This document shows positions 28,336-32,603 of a DNA stretch of 32,603 bases, piece by piece. The stretch covers positions 1 to 32,603 of the forward strand of contig JAMOOM010000175.1 in the NCBI GenBank assembly GCA_027065515.1, written 5' to 3'. The DNA comes from Campylobacterales bacterium. GTDB lineage: Bacteria > Campylobacterota > Campylobacteria > Campylobacterales > Hydrogenimonadaceae. The position numbers were made by a program, and so were the translations under genes. The notes under the pieces were generated by a model. It was given only the letters and a program-made list of their open reading frames with translations. It ran no database searches and was not told where the DNA came from. How positions within the stretch are numbered: position 1 is the first letter of the stretch; each line of letters starts with the position of its first letter.

Positions 28336-28840
28336 CGGCTTTTGCCTGCAAGACGAGGCTGAGCTTTTCGATGAATATCTAAATCTCTGGAGGGAAAATC
28401 CCTATGTTGTGGCCGGATTCAGTTATGGTGCGATCAAGGCGCTTGAATATACGCTCTCTCATCACGGCAGAATCGATAGGTTGATTCTGCTTTCACCTGC
28501 ATGGTTTGTAGGTATGGATAGAAGTTTTGTCAGGCAGCAGATGATCTTTTACAAAAAATCTCCCGAAAAATATATACAAAATTTCTACCGCAATGTCTCC
28601 TATCCCACGCGGATCGATCTTTCTGGTTACGCCAAAGAGTCTCCTGCCGAAGATCTCAAAGAGCTTCTTGGTTATGCCTGGCAGGAGGAAAAATTGCGAG
28701 AGATTGGACGAAAAGGTGTGCTTTTGGAAGTTTATCTCGGTGCAAAAGACCGCATTGTGGATGCCAACAGGGCTCATGATTTTTTCAAAAATTATGCGAC
28801 GAGTTATCTTTTCAAGCCTTTTGGTCATCTTCTTCGGTGA
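28322..28840 (+). CDS. bioV: BioV-like pimeloyl-ACP methyl ester esterase
   Basis: A short (172-residue) alpha/beta hydrolase. The triad candidates are Ser34 in AGFSYGAIKA, Asp143 in LGAKDRIVD and His169 in PFGHLL. The family start [16 protein letters not shown] and the small size fit BioV of Helicobacter, which removes the methyl group from pimeloyl-ACP and ends the disguised fatty-acid stage of biotin synthesis (the BioH role). The assignment rests on this resemblance and could be wrong in substrate. ATG 28322 lies inside the end of the FtsH-like gene; an ATG six codons earlier has a ribosome site too close. The 3' end overlaps the convergent FHA gene by 29 bases. Confidence 0.78.
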   Translation: MTFFSGFCLQDEAELFDEYLNLWRENPYVVAGFSYGAIKALEYTLSHHGRIDRLILLSPAWFVGMDRSFVRQQMIFYKKSPEKYIQNFYRNVSYPTRIDLSGYAKESPAEDLKELLGYAWQEEKLREIGRKGVLLEVYLGAKDRIVDANRAHDFFKNYATSYLFKPFGHLLR

Positions 28841-29315
28841 GAACTACAAAAATATAGCGATAAGGGGATGAAGGTGTACCCAGAATGATCGTATCGCCGT
28901 CTTTGATTTCGGTGCGTTCCACTTCGGTTCCACTTCCGATTCTTGTTCCATTGGCCTCCGAGCCGCATTTGCTGCCGCGGTCTAGAATATAATAACGGCC
29001 ATCATCGGTCTGCTCTATAAGAAGATGTTCTCTGGAAATCTGAAGTTTTTTTCCAAAGTCCACAAGATATAAGTCATTGGTTTTATTGTTGACAAAACTG
29101 TGCTTGAAGCGCTCTTTTACAAGCAACTCTCCATTCTTGCTGATTTCCAGACGTGATTCTCTACCGATAAGAAAAGGAAAATCCCATATCGCGATCATCT
29201 GATCTTGTTTGTTTCGTATTGGCACGGCTGCGGCCGCTTCTGCCGTCTGGGCCACGAGCGCCGCTTTTGGGATAAAGGTATTTTTGATTTTTAGTTTATC
29301 GACAGGGTTTGGCAT
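28812..29315 (-). CDS. FHA-domain protein
   Basis: A 167-residue soluble protein. Residues 1-40 are a low-complexity, Ala-rich leader, and about 44-160 form a forkhead-associated domain, which binds phosphothreonine peptides. The conserved residues are present: Gly51-Arg52 (LIGRES), Ser94-x2-His97 (ISREHLLIE) and Asn122-Gly123 (ANGTRIG). No kinase, phosphatase or secretion gene is adjacent, so its partner is unknown. ATG 29315 has GAAGGGG close upstream; a TTG nine codons earlier is not favoured. Its 3' end lies within the end of bioV, so the two messages would overlap antisense for 29 bases. Confidence 0.88.
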   Translation of the reverse strand: MPNPVDKLKIKNTFIPKAALVAQTAEAAAAVPIRNKQDQMIAIWDFPFLIGRESRLEISKNGELLVKERFKHSFVNNKTNDLYLVDFGKKLQISREHLLIEQTDDGRYYILDRGSKCGSEANGTRIGSGTEVERTEIKDGDTIILGTPSSPYRYIFVVLTEEDDQKA

Positions 29316-29458
29316 TATGACCCCTTCTGCTTTTTTAATCAATTTTAGCGAGATTAGTCTTAATTTATCGCCGCAACGCTTTTAAGGCAGTGAAAGGCCG
29401 AGTTTGTGAATACAAAATAGGGTAAAATAAGGTCAATTTTAAAAAACAAGGAAGGAAG

Positions 29459-29992
29459 ATGGATACTATCAAGGTGGGTGTCGTTACCGCAAGCGATCGT
29501 GCAAGTGCCGGCATATACGAAGATATTTCGGGTGTCGCGATTATGGACACTCTAAGAGAGTATTTGCAAAACGAGATAGAGTTTCTCTACCGATGTATAC
29601 CCGATGAACAAAACGAGATCGAAGGTGCGCTGATAGAGCTGGCCAAAAGTGAAGAGTGCGATCTTGTCGTCACTACCGGCGGCACGGGACCGGCTTTGCG
29701 TGATGTGACACCTGAAGCGACCGAAGCTGTTTGTGAAAAGATGATGCCCGGATTTGGTGAATTGATGCGGCAGGTGAGCCTTCAGTACGTTCCCACGGCG
29801 ATACTCAGTCGTCAGACGGCGGGTATCTGCGGGAAAAGCCTCATTGTCAACCTGCCCGGAAAACCAAAATCGATCAGAGAGTGCCTGGATGCGGTTTTCC
29901 CTGCTATTCCATACTGCATAGATTTGATCGGGGGACGCTACATGGTCACGAACGATGATGTCATCAAAGCGTTTCGTCCAAAAGGAAAATAG
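29459..29992 (+). CDS. mogA: Molybdopterin adenylyltransferase MogA
   Basis: Adenylylates molybdopterin before molybdate insertion, a late step of molybdenum cofactor synthesis. The 177-residue MoCF domain is complete: GVVTASDRASAG (7-18), TTGGTGPALRDVTPEA (72-87) and LPGKPKSIRECLD (132-144). LRDVTPEAT and the length favour MogA over MoaB. GGAAGG lies immediately upstream with about four bases to the ATG. Molybdoenzymes such as periplasmic nitrate reductase are usual in this phylum, which would fit the NIT-domain receptor in the window, but no such enzyme is visible here. Confidence 0.94.
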   Translation: MDTIKVGVVTASDRASAGIYEDISGVAIMDTLREYLQNEIEFLYRCIPDEQNEIEGALIELAKSEECDLVVTTGGTGPALRDVTPEATEAVCEKMMPGFGELMRQVSLQYVPTAILSRQTAGICGKSLIVNLPGKPKSIRECLDAVFPAIPYCIDLIGGRYMVTNDDVIKAFRPKGK

Positions 29993-29999
29993 TAGAAAA

Positions 30000-32603
30000 A
30001 TGGGAAAAAAGAAGAAAAAATTTATAAAATATAATCAAACCATACGCAAGATTTTCGGTGGCGAAGGCTTTGACGAAGGAATCGCCCGCGTGCCATTGGA
30101 TAACCTGATCGAGATGGCGATGATCCTTTCTCTCAAAGAGCAAAATCTCAGCAAAGCCGATCTCGTGCGTGCTTTCAGGAGATTATGGTCCAATGCGGAT
30201 ACTGCGGACAGGGCATTGATAACGGAATATCTGAAATCTTTGGATACAACTTTCAAGGCTGACGGAACGGTTACCGATACGCTGGCCAGAAGTGAAAAGA
30301 TAGATGAAATTCTGGCATCCATTCCCCATTCACCTGCCGAAGAGGTGGCAATAAAGGAGCATTTTGCAGAGGTGAAGCTCAAGAAGATCACTCCACAGCG
30401 CATTGCGCGCGAGCTGATGAAATTGCGCAACATACAGAAGCGCTCGCATTTGGAAGAGGCTTTCGATGGGGCTTTCGACGAAGAGGGGAACTTCATCTTC
30501 TTTCACGCTTTCTCTTTCGAGGTTTTCGAAGAGAGATTTCACAAAATATTGCAGCTAAATTGTCATCCATTCGAGGATGAAGAGATCGTGAAAGAAGACG
30601 AGGGTCTGTTGAGCGACAAATTGTCAAAATGCAAAGAAGAAGCTGTTTTGAAAATGCAAGAGCGCATAGAAGGGTTTTTGCATTATGCCCAGGCTCCAAA
30701 CCGCTATATGAACAAAGATCAGATCATAGCTTCCATAAAGCGAATACCCGAAGATTGCGACATGATCCTCGTTCCAATTCCCGATCCAATCATAAAAGAG
30801 ATATTCAGTGAGAAATTCGATATCGCCGATATCGAATTTCGCGCGGATACGATCAGGCTTTTCAGGAATGAGAGCAGATCGCTCTTTGCGAATATCGAGT
30901 GGAGAGTGGAGTATCGCCTGCTTCTGGAAGTGCAAAAGAGATGGATCTATCAGGCTGTATGGCACAATGAAAAGATGCCGATAGAGGAAGATTTCAGACA
31001 AAAACAGATAGAGGCCGGATCAAAATTCGATGCGGAACTGGAGGCTCTCAAAGATGCATTGATGCTTGAAGCGGATGGCTTGGGCATGAAGGAAGAGCAG
31101 ATCGAAGCGATTATAGCAGGAGCGGTGATCGAGGCTATCGCAAAGAGCGGAATTCTTGAAATTCCATACAAGACTCTGAAAGCGATAAATAGATATTTTG
31201 CCAAGCAGATAGAGGGGTTGAAACTCAAAAAACAGCGTGAAGAGCTGCTTGCCAAGACGATCAGGGATTTTAAAAACCTGTTTCCTCTGGCGCGCGAAAT
31301 GAACAGAAAGCTCATTTTTCACGTAGGCCCCACCAATAGCGGTAAAACATACGCCGCGATGCAAAAGCTGATAGCGGCCGATACCGGATACTATCTGGCA
31401 CCACTGAGGCTTTTGGCGCTGGAGGGTTACGAAACGCTTAAAAAAGCCGGCATCGAGGCATCGCTCGTGACAGGCGAAGAGCAGCTGATCGACGAGGAGG
31501 CGGCCCATATAAGCTCGACAATCGAAATGGCCAATTTTCAGATAGATGTGGATGTTTGCGTTATCGATGAAGTGCAGATGATCGCCGATAGTGACAGGGG
31601 TTGGGCTTGGGCGAACGCTATCATCGGAATACCTGCCAAGACGGTTATAATGACAGGAAGCGAAGATGCACTCAGCGCCATCGAAGAGCTTGCCGAATGG
31701 CTGGGCGAAGAGCTGGAGGTGGTTCGTTTCGAGCGTAAGGCTCCATTGATTTTGAACCACCATCCTACATCCCTCAAAAAGCTGGAGCCCTCCACGGCGA
31801 TCGTTGCATTCTCCAGGCGAGATGTATTGGCGCTCAAAGAGCAGCTGAGTGGACGTTACGATGTGTCGGTGGTATATGGAAATCTGAGTCCTGAAGTGCG
31901 TCGTGAAGAGGCGCGCCGATTCAGGGAGGGGGAATCGCAGGTACTGGTGGCTACGGATGCGATAGCCATGGGGTTGAACCTTCCTATCCGTACGATCCTT
32001 TTTGCCAGGGATTCCAAATTCGACGGCCAAAGCAGGCGTCTGCTGACTCCTTCGGAGATCAGACAGATCGCCGGTAGAGCAGGGCGTTATGGTCTGCACG
32101 AAGAGGGGTATGTGGGCGCGCTTACGGGCCCGGTGCTCAATACGGTCATCGAACTGATCGACGAACCGGCTTTGCAGATACATGGGCCTTATCGGGTGAT
32201 GGCGAATTTCGAACATATCGATCTTGTAGCCAAGATCATAGAGACCGAAAGCCTTTCGGAAATTTTGGGTTTTTTCGTCAAAAATATGAGGTTCGATGGC
32301 CCTTTTATCGCCGCGAATATCGAAAATATGCTTGAAATCGCGAAGATGGTGGATCTTTACAATCTTGATCTAAAGACAAAATATCATCTTGCATGCGCTC
32401 CGCTTAGCCTGGGGTCGGCATATCTGGAGAGCGTATTCCATCGATATCTTATAGCTCTTGAGCGGCACGAAGTGATTCATTTTGCGATTCCGAACAATCT
32501 TCCTGCCGTCGCAAAGACATCCGATATGCTTTTTGAAGCCGAAGAACGCGTAAAAGAGGTTTCGCTCTATCTGTGGCTATCTTATCGTTTTCCGGAAGCT
32601 TTC
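30000..32603 (+). CDS. Suv3-like DExH RNA helicase (partial)
   Basis: An open frame runs from ATG 30000 to the right edge with 868 codons and no stop, so the C-terminus is missing. The helicase core resembles mitochondrial Suv3: motif I GPTNSGKT (443-450), motif II DEVQM (523-527), TGSEDA as motif III, ATDAIAMGLNLP as motif V, and motif VI QIAGRAGRYG (689-698). Suv3 unwinds RNA 3' to 5' for exoribonuclease partners such as PNPase. The first 440 residues are charged and helical with no family I recognise; a Lys-rich start (MGKKKKKF) could bind RNA. It starts seven bases after the mogA stop, with AAGGA 13 bases from the ATG (a long spacing). RNA decay is inferred. Confidence 0.88.
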   Translation, partial: MGKKKKKFIKYNQTIRKIFGGEGFDEGIARVPLDNLIEMAMILSLKEQNLSKADLVRAFRRLWSNADTADRALITEYLKSLDTTFKADGTVTDTLARSEKIDEILASIPHSPAEEVAIKEHFAEVKLKKITPQRIARELMKLRNIQKRSHLEEAFDGAFDEEGNFIFFHAFSFEVFEERFHKILQLNCHPFEDEEIVKEDEGLLSDKLSKCKEEAVLKMQERIEGFLHYAQAPNRYMNKDQIIASIKRIPEDCDMILVPIPDPIIKEIFSEKFDIADIEFRADTIRLFRNESRSLFANIEWRVEYRLLLEVQKRWIYQAVWHNEKMPIEEDFRQKQIEAGSKFDAELEALKDALMLEADGLGMKEEQIEAIIAGAVIEAIAKSGILEIPYKTLKAINRYFAKQIEGLKLKKQREELLAKTIRDFKNLFPLAREMNRKLIFHVGPTNSGKTYAAMQKLIAADTGYYLAPLRLLALEGYETLKKAGIEASLVTGEEQLIDEEAAHISSTIEMANFQIDVDVCVIDEVQMIADSDRGWAWANAIIGIPAKTVIMTGSEDALSAIEELAEWLGEELEVVRFERKAPLILNHHPTSLKKLEPSTAIVAFSRRDVLALKEQLSGRYDVSVVYGNLSPEVRREEARRFREGESQVLVATDAIAMGLNLPIRTILFARDSKFDGQSRRLLTPSEIRQIAGRAGRYGLHEEGYVGALTGPVLNTVIELIDEPALQIHGPYRVMANFEHIDLVAKIIETESLSEILGFFVKNMRFDGPFIAANIENMLEIAKMVDLYNLDLKTKYHLACAPLSLGSAYLESVFHRYLIALERHEVIHFAIPNNLPAVAKTSDMLFEAEERVKEVSLYLWLSYRFPEAF

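Overview
The window looks like chromosomal DNA from a Campylobacterota (epsilonproteobacterial) species, probably a free-living, non-Helicobacter lineage; the genus cannot be fixed from the sequence alone. The grounds are protein content and gene order. The block tgt - RCK-like protein - aroB - MscS - mtaB - FtsH-like ATPase matches the order I recall from Helicobacter pylori (HP0281 to HP0286), and it is followed here by a BioV-like esterase. Genes are packed tightly, with many 4-base stop/start overlaps.

Layout. 1-3808 (minus): an operon transcribed ctpA - purC - purS - purQ - exported protein of unknown function, the last running off the left edge. 3925-5904 (minus): a chemoreceptor with a nitrate/nitrite-type (NIT) sensor domain. 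6285-8861 (plus): the disaggregase clpB behind a strong sigma-70-like promoter. 9190-14935 (plus): a visibly AT-richer four-gene signalling cluster: a REC-PAS-GGDEF diguanylate cyclase, a stand-alone receiver, a hybrid histidine kinase whose sensor is a metallo-beta-lactamase-fold di-iron (ODP-like) domain plus GAF, and a soluble REC-histidine kinase. 14968-15534 (plus): an ICMT-like membrane methyltransferase, convergent with metK (15547-16743, minus). 16826-17610 (plus): a cysteine-less DksA/TraR-like protein and a PEBP/YbhB protein. 17598-20001 (minus): a three-gene operon, SGNH hydrolase - pdxJ - pdxA. 20040-21158 (minus): tgt. 21233-28840 (plus): RCK-like protein, an intrinsic terminator, then aroB - mscS - mtaB - FtsH-like - bioV as one overlapping unit. 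28812-29315 (minus): an FHA protein. 29459-32603 (plus): mogA and a Suv3-like RNA helicase that runs off the right edge.

Most of the window is housekeeping: purine, PLP, shikimate, SAM, biotin and molybdopterin synthesis, tRNA modification and protein quality control. The most distinctive part is the AT-rich cluster at 9190-14935. It encodes sensors and receivers in one co-oriented run with no DNA-binding output, so its visible output is c-di-GMP; I infer an oxygen- or redox-related phosphorelay. Other points worth attention are an FtsH paralogue whose HEXXH zinc site has become YQAAK, an SGNH hydrolase with an altered block III, and a Suv3-type helicase with a 440-residue N-terminal extension. 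I saw no tRNA or rRNA gene, insertion sequence, CRISPR array or phage gene.
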